Below are positions 35,661 through 47,300 of a stretch of 64,000 bases of DNA, piece by piece. This DNA comes from Molossus alvarezi (taxonomy: Eukaryota > Chordata > Mammalia > Chiroptera > Molossidae). The stretch covers positions 6,572,001 through 6,636,000 of the forward strand of contig CM073886.1 of assembly GCA_037176705.1 (NCBI GenBank), read 5' to 3'. Made by a program: the position numbers and the translations under genes. Under the pieces are notes generated by a model. The model saw only the letters and a program-made list of their open reading frames with translations. It was not told the DNA's origin and did no database searches. The first letter of the stretch is position 1. Each line of letters opens with the position of its first letter.

Positions 35661-36248
35661 TCTGCCAGGCACCGAGCACGGTGTTGGGTGCTTCTGCAGA
35701 TACAAGCTTCTGTGCCCAGACCTGTTCTGGATTAGAGATGACTGAAGCCTCTTTGTGCTGGTTCTCCTGGTGAAGTTTGTCCAGGATACCATTTGGGGTC
35801 CCTACCCTGATCCTGATTCCCTCAGCCAGGTGTTGGAGAAAGGCCGGTGTGCTCTCCCACATACCCCCACCTAGCAGGCGGGCAGGAGGGCAGACGCCTG
35901 GCAAGCAAGGGGCCAAAGGACTCTGCGATTTCCTTGCCATCTCTTTGGCCTCTGCTGCAATTTCTGTTCCATGGAGCAGAACCAAGGTTCCAATGTACTG
36001 CTGAAAATCAGCAAAACAAAGAAACCTGATCACGTCTCCCAGCTGAAACGTATTCCCTAACAACCCTGGTCACAGACACCAGTATCTCTAGCCCAGTTAA
36101 TGCAACAGCTTTATACTTTGTCTCCTTGTCTTTACTCTTGCCCCTATAGAGTCCATTATTCACTCAGTGGCTAGAGAGAAATGTCCAAAGTATAGATGAA
36201 ATCACATTGCTCCCCTGCTTAAAATTGTGCAATATAAAGAACAAAACA

Positions 36249-36483
36249 GCCCTGGCGGGTTTGGCCCAGAGGTTAGAGTGTTGGCCTGTGGACCAAAGAG
36301 TGGCAGGTTTGATTCCTGGTCAAGGGCACTTACCTGGGTTGCAGGTTCAATCCCCAGCCCCAGTTGGTGTTGTGCAGGAGGCAACCAGTCAGTGTGTCTC
36401 ACATCAATGTTTCTCTCTCTCTCCCCCTCCCTCCCTTCCACTCTGTCTAAAAATCAATGAAAAATAATCCTCAGGTGAGGATT
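36249..36483 (+). mobile_element. Ves-type SINE (first of a pair)
   Basis: Forward copy with 9-bp duplication aacaaaaca at 36240-36248 and 36484-36492, standard head and 'taatcctcaggtgaggatta' tail. Confidence 0.92.
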
Positions 36484-36500
36484 AACAAAACAAGAATAAA

Positions 36501-36750
36501 CCCTGGCCAGTTTGGCTCAGCGGTTAGAGCGTCCGCCTGCGGTCCGGAGAGACCCGGGTTCGGTTCCCACTAAGGGCATGTACCTCGGATGCAGTTTGTC
36601 CCCGGCCCTGGTTGGTCGTGCGGGTGGCAGCCACTCGATGTGTCCCTTTCACATCGATGTTTCCCTCTCTCTCTCTTCCTCTCTCTCCCTCCCACTCTGT
36701 CTGTACAAAAAATGGAAAAATGTCCTTGGGTGAGGATAAAAAAAAAACAC
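36501..36750 (+). mobile_element. Ves-type SINE (second of a pair)
   Basis: Forward copy with perfect 12-bp duplication aacaagaataaa at 36489-36500 and 36751-36762. Its target overlaps the right duplication of the first SINE, so it inserted later. Confidence 0.94.
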
Positions 36751-38179
36751 AACAAGAATAAAATAAACAAACTCTGTCCTGGCCCATTAGCTCCATATAA
36801 CCTGGCCCAGCTCACCTCTCTGGTCTCACTGGCTATGATTTTTCCTCTTGTTCCTGATGCCCACAGCACTATCCCTTCCGTCCTTCAACAGGCCATGTTC
36901 ATGCTCATTGCAGGGCTCGTCCCGCTGACCCTTCTGCTGGGAACACTTTCCCTGGATCCTCCTAGAGCTGACCCCTCCAGCACTGACTTTCTCAACTCAA
37001 AGTCCCCTCTTCAGATCGCCCCTGTCACGTGCTACCTCAGCAATCCTTGCACCATCAACACTGCTCATCATATCCTGTCACCGTACCAGACTCGCTTGTC
37101 TCCACAGCATGTGTCACCACTGTGCTCCTTGTTTGGTTGCATGTTCGTTGCCCATCTCCGTCAGCTGGAACGTCAGCTCCTCAGAGGCCGAGAATGTGTG
37201 TTTCTCACCGCTGTGTCTTCAGGACGGCCAGCCAGGCCTGGCAAGCTGGTCTGAGTGGGCACCTGTTGGACAAGCTAACGTGCTAACAGGCCCTTGCGCT
37301 CTGGCAGCGACACACTTGCAGTGCACAGTGAATATCTGTTACGTTTACTTCCCGCCATCGATTCTTCTTTCTGGTAACAACACCCTCGGATTCCTGTAAA
37401 GAATTAGCCCTGTACCCACTCTCTGGCCACGTGATTAAGGTGAGACTGATCTTCCTCCTCATGTGTCGGGGGACAGAAAGATAGCCCAGATCTGAGAATC
37501 AGTGACTCTCGTTTCCTGGCCACCACAATTGATTCAGGTGGGTATGAACCAAATGGGTCAATGAGAAACCAGCCCCAGGACACTTAGTATAGCTGTTGAC
37601 AAACCAGTGCTCCCCCTTCCTCTGAGGTTGGAGGATGCAAGCCAGGAGTCCTCGGTGCTCAAGGGCCAGGCTGAGGCGGGAGCTGGGGTGGGGGAGGCAG
37701 GGCCTGTCACTCAGGAGCACCCTACCTTTGCACTTTGTCACGTGCACTGGTTGGCTGCTTCTGTTCATTTTAGACACTTCGAGTAGGGTTTCTGTCAACT
37801 ATGACTGGAAGCTTCCTGACCAACGGATTCCTTCTCGAATTTCACTTTTCTTTGTCTGTATAAATTGGGAGTTATGTTCAGCTGCGAAACTTGAAAAGGG
37901 TAAGATAAACTAAGGAGTCTGTTTCTGTCACGTAGTAATTTGGGAGATAGGTCATCCTGGCCTGAGATGGTGGCGCCATAATACTATCAGGGACTCAGGC
38001 TTCTTCAGTTTTATTTTATTTTCAGCCACCGACACATGTGCTTGTCGCCTTACAGCAAGATGACTGACCGGCGCCAGCTCTGAGTCCCAGTGCAGGTAGG
38101 AGGAGGGAGAAGAGCAAAGCAACACCATGCTCTAGGCCAACCACCAGCTCCTTGAAGGCTTTTATACACCAGAGAATAC

Positions 38180-38830
38180 CCTCTCTTTTTCATTAAATAT
38201 GTGAAACATAAAATTAGCCATTTTAAGTATAATTTAGTGACATTAATTACATCCACAATGTGATACAACCATCACCGCTATCTATTTTTATTTTTATTTT
38301 TTACTTTTAAATATGTTTTATTGATTTTTTAGAGAGAGGAAGGGAGAGAGAGATAGAAACATCGATGTGAGAGAGAAACATCGATTGGCTGCCTCCTGCA
38401 CACCCCCTACTGGGGATCAAGCCCTGACCAGGAATCAAACTGAGACCTCTCAGTCCATGGGATGATGTTCAATCTACAGAGCCACACTGGCCAGGCATCA
38501 CTAGCTATTTTTTTAAATAATCCCTCAGCTATTAAGCAACAGCTCCCCATTCCCATCTCCTATCAGCCCCTGATAATCTCTAATCTACTTTTTGTCTCTA
38601 TGAATTTGTTTATTCTAGATACCTCATATGAGGGGAATCACACAATATTTCTCTTTTTGTATCTAGCTTAATTCACTTAGCACAATGTCTTCAAGGTTTA
38701 TTCATGTTGTAGCCTGTGTCCAAATTTTATTTTATTTTTTATGGCTGAGTAGTATTCCTCCGTATGAATATAATATGTATTTATCCTCATCTGTTGGTGG
38801 ACACTTGAGTTGTCTCCACCTTTTGTCTCT
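38180..38830 (-). repeat. Old LINE-1 3' end, interrupted by a SINE
   Basis: Reverse strand matches L1M-type ORF2 end and 3'UTR: 'cttcaaggtttattcatgtt', 'tggctgagtagtattcctcc' and 'ttggtggacacttgagttgt' are complements of the L1 C-terminal region. It is diverged. Confidence 0.75.
38300..38497 (-). mobile_element. Ves-type SINE
   Basis: Reverse copy inside the old L1: GA tract, 'aacatcgattggctgcctcc' core and head complement 'agagccacactggccagg'. Confidence 0.88.
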
Positions 38831-40191
38831 TGTTCACAAAGCAACTTGTGATTACACTTTATTGGTCAGAAATTTGTTTCGGGGAACCCTTACCTTCAGA
38901 GAAGATTGAAAATGTAATTGTCTTTCAACTAGACAAAATGAACACCCAGCCACTTTATTAGTTGAAATAAAAGAAGGCTACTAGGTAAGCAACTAGGAGT
39001 CTTTGCAACAGGCCAACCCTCTGTCAGCAAGTGTCTTTCCATATGTAGAACACACTCACCTTCCCCAAAGGAGCAGCCACACAGAGAGCCATCTGTTCAG
39101 AGGGAGGGTCTCTGGGCAATGTGCAGTCCTCTTCAACAGGTCTGGGTGTGTCTCCTTTTGGGCTAAACAAAAAGACAACTTACCTGCTACCAGCACACCC
39201 GTCATTCGATAGCACAGGCAACACCAGATAAGCAGAGATCCTTTGAGAAACAGAGATGCAGGACTTCCGGTCAGGATGGCGGGTAGGTAAACGCGGTATC
39301 GTCCTCCCACAACCACATCTAAGTTACAACTAAACTACAGAACAACCATCATTCAAAACCGCCTGAAATCAAGCTGAATGGAAGTCCTACAAATACGGAT
39401 TAAAGCAGCGGCCACATCCAGACTGGTAGGAGGGCGGAGGGGACGGGCTGGTCCCACACCCAAGCGTGGTGGATAAAAATCAGGAGGACACCTCGGCTGG
39501 GAAGGTCCTCCCTAAGGACTGAGGGGTCCCCGTCCCACACCAGGTGCCCCGCTCAGGGTTCCAGTGCCAGGAAGAGAATCCCCATCACTTCTGGCTGGAA
39601 AAACCAGCGGGAACTGAGGCTCAGGGAGGCTGAGGCGGCTGGAGCCCCAGGCAGCTCCTTAAAGGGCCCGCGCACGGACTTATCGGACTCTCTCCCTCTA
39701 AGCTTGGAGGGGAGGCAGCTCCAGGGGCGCCAGAGACGTACAGGGAAGAACTGAGCTGTTTGGCACTGGAGCGAGGGCTGGAGAGGGGGCTTTCTCCGGG
39801 ACAAACGTGCTGTCAGAGGCCTTTGTTCCTTTGGTGAGCCCTTCCCTGGGGCGGCAGACAGTTGCCATATCTGTGATTACACTTTATTGGTCAGAAACTG
39901 CAGGCCAGAAGGGAGTGGCAAGAAATATTCAGAGTGATGAAAAGCAAGATTACTCTATCCTGCAAAGCTGTCATTTAGAATCGATGGCCATATAAAGAGT
40001 TTCCCACACAGTGTGAACTGGTAGCTCTGCTCTGGTGACTCCCTGAGGCCCTGCCCCACCCAACTTTCAGGCCCACCCAAGCTGTTGACAGTTGCTTAAC
40101 CATAGAATTGGTCTGTCTTGGATCCTGCTTCAGGTTTTCCTAAATTCTTTCAAACAAGCAGCATCTGGTCTCAGATAGCCCCATACCTCTT

Positions 40192-40410
40192 TTTTTTTTT
40201 TTTTATTCAGATAGAGTGGGAGGGAGAGAGGAAGAGAGAGAAAGAGAGAAACATCGACATGAAAGGGACACATCGAGTGGCTGCCACCCACACAACCAAC
40301 CAGGGTCGGGGACAAACTGCAACCGAGTTACGTGCCCTTAGCAGGAACCGAACCCGGGTCTCTCTGGACCGCAGGCCGATGCTCTAACCGCTGAGCCAAA
40401 CAGGCCAGGG
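40192..40410 (-). mobile_element. Ves-type SINE with 11-bp target duplication
   Basis: Reverse copy; ccatacctctt at 40181-40191 and 40411-40421 flanks it. It lies just upstream of the ORF1 remnant. Confidence 0.94.
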
Positions 40411-40461
40411 CCATACCTCTTGTAAGTAATACATAGAAACAAACACAGGGAAGCAGCCAAA

Positions 40462-41402
40462 ATGAGGAGACAAAGACACAGGTCCCAAGTGAAAGAACAG
40501 AATAAAACTCCAGGAAAAGAACTAAGTGAAATGGAGATAAGCAACCTAACAGATGCTGAGTTCAAAATACTGCTTATAAGGATGCTCAATGAACTTAGTA
40601 AGAACCTCAGTGAACTTAGTGAGGGCCTCAAGAGCATCAAAAAGGACCAATCAGAAATGATGGATGCACAGTCAGAAATGAAGGAGGCACTAACTGAAAT
40701 AAAGAATAATTTACACAGATTCAATAGTAGAGTAGGAAAAGCCAAGAAGCAAACCATTGATTTGGAATATAAGGAAGCAAAAACACCCAATCAGAACAGC
40801 AAAAATAAAAAAGAATCTGAAAAAATGAGGATAGTGTAAGGAGCCTCTGGGACAACTTCAAGTGTGCCAACATTCGCATCTTGGGGGTGCCAGAAGGAGA
40901 AGAGAAAGAACAAGAAATTGAAAACCTGTTTGAAACGATAATGGCAGAAAAATTCCCTAACTTGGTGAAGCAAGCAGACATACAAGTCCAGGAAGCACAG
41001 AGAGTGCCAAACAAGATGAACCCCAAGAGGCCCACACCAAGACACATCATCATCAAAATGCAAAACGTTCAAGACAAAGAGAGAATCTTAAAAGCAGCAA
41101 GAGAAAAGCAGTTAGTTACCTACAAGTGAGTTCCCATAAGGCTGTCAGCTGATTTCTCAAAAGAAACTTTGCAGGCCAGAAGGGAGTGGCAAGAAATATT
41201 TAGAGTGATGAAAAGCAACAACCTACAACCAAGATTACTCTATCCTGCACAGCTGTCATTTAGAATCGATGGCCATATAAAGAGTTTCCCAGACAATAAA
41301 AAGTTAAGGGAGTTCATCTCCACCAAACCGTTATTATATGAAATGATGAAGGTTCTTTTTGAAGAAAAAGATAAAATACATGAACAAACAAAATGGCAAT
41401 GA
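40462..41402 (+). pseudogene. ORF1p remnant of the HAL1-like element
   Basis: L1 ORF1p is an RNA-binding trimeric chaperone. The first frame (40462-40839) begins MRRQRHRSQVKEQNKTPGKE and carries a heptad-rich coiled coil (residues about 40-95, e.g. LSKNLSELSEGLKSIKKDQ). A frameshift near 40828 moves reading to the frame of 40881-41129, with the RRM-type segment containing RPTPRHIIIKMQN. A stop at 41127-41129 (TGA, likely a decayed CGA codon) interrupts it, and the same frame continues with the C-terminal domain (LQARREWQEIF..LQPRLLYPAQLSF) to 41402. One frameshift and one nonsense change therefore inactivate it. ORF2 does not follow. Confidence 0.88.
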
Positions 41403-41556
41403 ATACATGTCTATTGACAATGGAATCTACAAACAAAATGAGCAGGCAGAACAGAAACATTCTCATAGATACAGAGAACATTTTGTTAGTTGCCAGTTGG
41501 GAGAGGGGTTGGGGGAATGGGTGAAAAAGGTGAAGAGATTAAGAAGTACAGATTCA

Positions 41557-43789
41557 AGAGGGATCACATCTAGACATAATAAAGGCCATATATAAAAGAC
41601 CTGCAGCCAACATCATACTCAATGGGCAAAAAGCATTTCCCTTAAGAACAGGAACAAGGCAAGGATGCCCACTTTCACCACTCATATTTAACATGGTACT
41701 GGAAGTCTTAGGCACAGCAATCAGACAGGAAGAAAAAATAAAAGGGATCCAAATTGGAAAGGAGGAAGTGAAACTGTCATTATTTGCAGATGACATGATA
41801 CTATACATAGAAAACCCCAAAGACTCCATCAAAAATTTACTAGACTTAATAAATAAATTTGGCAAAGTAGCAGGATACAAAATTAATGTCAAGAAATCGA
41901 TGGCATTCTTATACACCAATGATGAACTCACAGAAAGAGAAACTAAGAAAACAATCCCATTTACCATTGCGGCAAAAAAATTAAGATACCTAGGAATAAA
42001 CTTAACCAAAGAAATGAAGGACCTATTCGCAAAAAACCTACAGGTCATTAAAAAAAGAAATAGAAGAAGATATAAAAAAAGTGGAAGCACATACCCTGTT
42101 CATGGATTGGGAGAATTAACATCATTAAAATGTCCATATTAACCAAAGCAATCTATAGATTCAATGCAATCTCCATCAAAATACCAACGGCATACTTCAC
42201 AGAATTAGAACAAGTACTTCAAAAGTTCATATGGAACCAAAAAAGACCTCGAATAGCCACAGCAATCTTGAAAAGGAAAAACAAAGTTGGAGGGATCACA
42301 TTACCAGATTTCAGGTTATACTACAAAGCCACCGTAATCAAAACAGCCTGGTACTGGCACAAGAACAGGCATATAGACCAGTGGAACAGAACAGAGAACC
42401 CAGAAATGGACCCAAGACAATATGCTCAATTAATATTTGACAAAGGTGGCAAGAGCATACAGTGGAGTAAGGACAACCTCTTTAATAAATGGTGCTGGGA
42501 AAATTGGACAGCTACATGCAGAAAAATGAAACTAGACCATCAACTTACACCCTACACAAGAATAACCTCAAAATGGATAAAAGACTTAAATGTGACTCAT
42601 GAATCCATAAAAATCCTAGAAGAAACTGTAGGCAACAAAATTTCAGACATCATACGTAGCAGAATTTTCACTGATACATCACCGAAGACAATAGAAACAA
42701 AGGAGAAAATGAACACATGTGACTACATCAAACTCAAAAGCTTCTGCACAGCGAAAGATACAATCATCAAAACAGAAAGGCTACCCACTGTATGGGAGAG
42801 CATAATTGCTAATGATATATCAGATAAAGGCTTAATTTTCAATATATATAGAGTGCTCATACAACTCCACAAAAGGAAGACAAAGAACCCAATTAAAAAA
42901 TGGGCAGAGGAACTAAATAGACACCTCTCCAAACAGGACATACAAATGGCTAAGAGACATATGAAGTAATGCTCAATATCACTAATCATCAGAAAGATGC
43001 AAATTAAAACAACAATGAGGTATCACCTCACACCTGTCAGAATGGCCGCCATCAACAAACCATCAAACAAAAAGTGTTGGCGAGGGTGTGGAGAAAAGGG
43101 GACTCTAGTACACTGCTGGTGGGAATGCAGACTGGTGCAGCCACTATGGAAAACACTATGGTGTTACCTCAAAAAATTAAAAATTGAACTTCCATTTGAC
43201 CCAGTGATCCTGCTTCTAGGAATATACCCTAAGAAACCTGAAATACAATCAGAAAGAAGATATGTACCCCCATGTTTGTAGCAGCACTATTTACAATAGC
43301 TAAGATCTGGAAATAGCCCAAGTGTCCATCAGTAGTCGAATGGATAAAAAAGCTGTGGTACATGTACACAATGGAGTACTATGCAGCTGTAAGAAAGAAA
43401 GATCTCTTATCCTTTGAGACGACATGGAGGGACCTGGAAAGTATCATCCTAAGTGAAACAAGCCAAACAGAGAAAGACAAGTATCATATGATCTCACTTA
43501 TTTGTGGAATATAATGAATATAACAGTCTGAGGAATGGGGTAGTCCCAGAGATGTGGAAGTGGGGTACAGACTGACAATCCCCAGAAGAGGGGGTGGGGA
43601 GGAGAGATAAACCACAGAACTTATATGCATGTATGCATGAACAGTGGACATGGACAACAAACTGGGGACAGGGCAGGGAGGGAGGGCGAGGGGGGAATCA
43701 GTGGGGGAAAAAGGAGAAACATCTGTAGCAAAAATTAATTAATAAAAAGTAAATAAAAATAAAATAAAATGTATACAAATTTTAAAAAA
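41557..43789 (+). mobile_element. 5'-truncated LINE-1 with 16-bp target duplication
   Basis: Inserted in the HAL1 3'UTR; flanked by aagaagtacagattca at 41541-41556 and 43790-43805. It starts inside the ORF2 reverse transcriptase region and includes the ORF2 end, a G-rich 3'UTR (43530-43720) and an A-rich tail. Confidence 0.95.
41577..43514 (+). pseudogene. LINE-1 ORF2 remnant
   Basis: Endonuclease and early reverse transcriptase are missing. Present are the [16 protein letters not shown] motif, the catalytic FADD at 41783-41794, and downstream thumb and C-terminal regions with [18 protein letters not shown] near 43075. Frames change around 42060-42130 (a shift between the segments ending 42142 and starting 42130), at 42967 (stop), near 43280 and again before the ORF2 stop at 43512-43514. 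It cannot make a full protein. Confidence 0.92.
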
Positions 43790-44449
43790 AAGAAGTACAG
43801 ATTCATTGCTAGACTGACAAACCTCAAAGGGAAAGGGGTTGGGGTGGGTGGGAAGAAATAAACCAAAGAACTTATATGCATAACCAATGGACACAGACAA
43901 TAGTGTGGGAAAATGCGGGAGGGGGGCAGGAGTGGGGAGGAGGGGGTCAGTGGGGAAAAAATGAGGAACATCTGTAATACATTCAAAGTAAAGATTTTTA
44001 AAAAAATACAGAGACTGAGGCACACATAGCATTCACAGTTTCACAGGAACTGTCAAATCCAGGAATAACAGAATTTCTTTCCTGAAAATGGAAGAAGGTC
44101 CCTGCTCGCAAGGAGGGAGTCCCCTACCTAGACTTCCATCACCTTCTAGCTGCCTCTGGAGGGTCCTTGTCCACCCCTCCCCCCGCACTCATCTGAGGAG
44201 CATGCAGAGAAGACAAGCTTCTTTAGGCTCAAGGATCAAAAAGGGGTTTACCTGTTTAGGGGCTTAATAGTCACATGTTGCTACATATCGCGCTTGGGAA
44301 GTACTTGGCAATAGTTTTTTAAAAAGCTAATAGGCTGCCGATATTTCCTGGAAGAGTAGTCACAGCCAAATGTCTTGTCTGTACGTCAGATTCACACATG
44401 AAGAGCCTGCCATACCAACTCACAGTACACTGTAGTCATACAAGCTCTC

Positions 44450-44640
44450 GTTTTCTCAAACTCATCACGCACTGAGGCTGTTAACATGCTAGTCCAGCTG
44501 CTGGGACTCGGTTGCCCTGCTCTTCCCTTGGCTCTTGTTCATCTTTAAGGTCTGGTTCAAGGGGGACTTCCTCTGCGAAGCCTTCTTCCATGACCCTCGA
44601 TGACAGTGGCTGTCCCTGACCTGCGCTCCCCCAGCGGCAT
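44450..44640 (+). repeat. L2 LINE fragment
   Basis: 'ggtctggttcaagggggact', then 'tcctctgcgaagccttcttc', is a typical L2 3' segment. Confidence 0.65.
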
Positions 44641-44738
44641 ACTGCCCAGCCCTCCTTGCTCTCTTGGGTAAAATTTCCTGGAAGCAGAGCTTGAGGCAGG
44701 GATTCAGGGCACATAACTTTCAGAAGGAGTCATCTTCA

Positions 44739-44970
44739 TGCCAGCCAGTGTGGCTCATTGGTTGAGTGTGGACCCCTGCACCAGGAGGTCGCCGGTTCGA
44801 TTCCCAGTCAGGGCACACGCCCAGGTTGTGGACCTGACCCCCAGTGGGGGTGTGCAGGAGGCAGCTGATTGATGTTCTCCCTCATCAGTGTTTCTATCTC
44901 TCTCTCCCTCTCCCTTCCTCTCTCTCTCTAAAATCAATGAAGAAAAAAAAGTAAAAAAAAAAAAAAAAAA
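44739..44970 (+). mobile_element. Ves-type SINE, divergent subfamily
   Basis: Head 'ccagtgtggctcattggttg', 'ccggttcgattcccagtcag' B box, CT-rich middle and poly(A). The target duplication gagtcatcttca (44727-44738) versus gagtaatcttca (44971-44982) shows one mismatch. Similar in layout to the copy at 32692. Confidence 0.92.
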
Positions 44971-45479
44971 GAGTAATCTTCAGGAAACCCTTAGGGAGTA
45001 TGGGAAACAGCAGAAGGAAGGGCGGTGTGATTTCTCAGAGAGCACTATTAGCATCAGGGAGAATGTCCTAGACACTCCGGAGGTGGAACCCAGTAATCGG
45101 TTGTTTAGCCAGCGTTTTAAGTGACCCTGATGTGGACTGACACTTGAAGCACAGAGAATGGGGACAAAGTCAAACAAGAATGTGGTCCCAGGTAAACTCT
45201 AGCCGTGGCCTGACCCACAGAGGCTCGAGGGCATCAGCAGCACCACGGAGTTGTCCCTGCTTCTGGCCAGAGGGCAGCGCCTCTGTATCAGCCTCTCGGT
45301 GGCTGCAGGCTGGTGAGGCAGCTCTGCCAGCTGCGAGCAATTCCCCCACAGAGGGGCAGCCCAGGGCAGGCCAAGCGGGGCGGGTCAGGGTTAGGGCTGC
45401 AAATGTATCAACCCAGTCAAGGGGATATGGGCACCTGTGGGGTACCAGCAGCATCCACCGTGGCTGTTCTTATTTGTGA

Positions 45480-45840
45480 ATTGTCTCTGTCCTCTGCATT
45501 AGACTGCGAGTCCCAGGTGACGTGCTTATTTATTGCCAGTGCCTAGCACAGTGTGTGGAACGTAATGATTATTTATGAATTAATTGGTTAAACACGTGCT
45601 AATGGAGTATCTTCTATGTCCTGAGAACTACTCCAGGGCCTTTCATTTAGAAACGAAAAACAAATCACCTGTCCTTGTGAAAGTTTTTGCTGTCGTTGGG
45701 CACATGACAATACACACAAACATATTCATCTACCTACTGACATACGTGCATATGTGCGTAGGGTAACGTCAGACACTGACAGAGTCCAGGAAGAGGAACA
45801 GGAGCTGTGGACAGGAGCTGTGCGGGCTGTTGTTTTAGAC
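45480..45840 (+). repeat. L2 3' end followed by ancient repeat
   Basis: 'agactgcgagtcccaggtga', then 'ccagtgcctagcacagtgtg', is the L2 end; 'cgtgctaatggagtatcttc' onward resembles the 'gagcacctactatgtgcc' consensus. Weak. Confidence 0.5.
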
Positions 45841-46179
45841 AAGCAGTTAAAGAAGGGTTCTCTGAGAAGGAGACACGTCAGCTGAGATATGACTGAAGTG
45901 CAGGATTGAACCATGACAACGGCAGCAACTTTTAGGTAAATTCACAATTGTTTCAAAATAAATGTTTTGGGGTGTGTGTGTGTGTGTGGTGGTGTTGTTT
46001 ATGAGAAGGCTATCTCAGGAAGAGCATTCCAGGCGCAGGGACTAAATGGGTGAACTTGGCGTCTCTGCACTGCTAAAGCCGGAGGAGGCTGGGAGAGATG
46101 GACAGGTAGCATCAGAGAATACATACACAGGACTTTAGAGAATCAAATAGCATCAAACAGGCTGTAAGGAAAAGGGGCC

Positions 46180-46340
46180 GCCCGAGTCCCATTCTAGTCC
46201 CTCTCCCCAAAGATAACCAGTTACCCATTTCTATCTTGTTTTAGCTCACTTTGCCCCAGGTACAGTTGTAGACAATTTTTAGCTCATTATTGGTTATCTT
46301 TGTAACTTTCAATAACATACTTCAACCTCTAGCTCTTTCA
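46180..46340. repeat. Possible old LINE-1 3'UTR fragment
   Basis: 'ccctctccccaaagataacc' followed by 'agttacccatttctatc' resembles an L1M 3' segment. Confidence 0.35.
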
Positions 46341-47214
46341 TCACCTACAGTGTATCTTGGCCGTTCCCTCTGGGATATCAGGGTGATACATCCATTCGTC
46401 CCTCCCCCACCATCCAGCTTCTGTCTCTGCTCTAGGCAACACCAAGAGAACTTTCAAGTACTTGGGTGATTTCTCCATCTCCTTAACTTATACCTATGTT
46501 GGTGCCTTTACCTCAGAAGAGTTTTCCTCTCTTAACCCGTGTCCCTCGGAAGAAGGGCACAGACACTGTGAGGCTGATCTGTACCACCGACACCCAGCAG
46601 CCAGTTTCTCTTCTAGCAGAGGTTTCCCAAATCACCGGTGCTGCTAAGTTGTGCCCTGTTGTCTTCTCCTTCACGATCACGTTGGACTGCTGAGCCCAGC
46701 ACCATCGGAGCAGGGATGTCATTGAAACTCCCTCTAGACTGTCTGCCAGCTCAAACGTCCTGACACCTGTGTTGGCACACATGACCCTGGATCTGGGCAC
46801 ACGGCTGGCTGGGCCAGGAAGGGGCACCCCACACAGCTGGTCAACCAGCGTGTCTCTCCTGGAAATTGTTAATTGGGATTAAAACTGCCCGGTTTGGTCT
46901 GGGTGGGTGTCTTGAATAGAGATGACACAAAATCTCAAAACCAAGCTTACATCTTGAGTATTGAAGAGTAGAGAAGGCAAAACAATTTTTCTCTACTAAA
47001 CATGTGAAAACCACAGAGATGAAAAGGGATCAACTGTCCTTGCTGAGGTCTGATTGTGGCTTCTCCCTAAAGCTTCTTAAAACACAGCCCATCCTTGTAC
47101 CAAATCCCCCAATTTCTTAAACTAGCTCCAGTGAGTTTTGGCTATTTTCAGCCAAAACAGACTAACAAAATATCCCCTACTACAGACTGGGCTCATTGGG
47201 GGGGGGGGGGACTT

Positions 47215-47300
47215 CCTTGTCTTTGTATTCTCCAAAGTGCTAAGCAGGATGCCCTGTGCATAGTAAGCACTCAAGAAGCATTTACTGAACTGAATCAGCT
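47215..47300 (+). repeat. L2/MIR-type 3' end
   Basis: 'gtgcatagtaagcactcaag' then 'aagcatttactgaactgaat' is the conserved end shared by L2 and MIR. A run of 12 or more G precedes it. Confidence 0.55.

Larger units (their letters stand above)
36070..37200 (+). repeat. L2 LINE interrupted by two SINEs
   Basis: 'cattgctcccctgcttaaaa' (36206-36225) is a standard L2 3' segment and the L2 match resumes at 36790 with 'acctggcccagctcacctct' through 'cgtcagctcctcagaggccg'. The two SINEs between them entered one after the other. Confidence 0.75.
39252..44008 (+). mobile_element. HAL1-like (half-L1) element with nested L1 and SINE
   Basis: Starts with an L1-type 5' end ('ggacttccggtcaggatggc', ATGGC core as in YY1 sites), then a 5' region, an ORF1-related coding region (40462-41402) and a 3'UTR. 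The 3'UTR is split at the 16-mer aagaagtacagattca (41541-41556 and 43790-43805) by a younger L1. Removing that L1 and the SINE leaves about 2.3 kb with no ORF2, the size and layout of HAL1 elements. A conventional L1 with ORF2 deleted is the alternative. Confidence 0.7.

Noticed and set aside
36501..36580. tRNA-like A and B boxes (also in the other SINEs)
   Set aside because: These are the tRNA-derived heads of Ves SINEs; they are followed by the SINE body rather than an acceptor stem.
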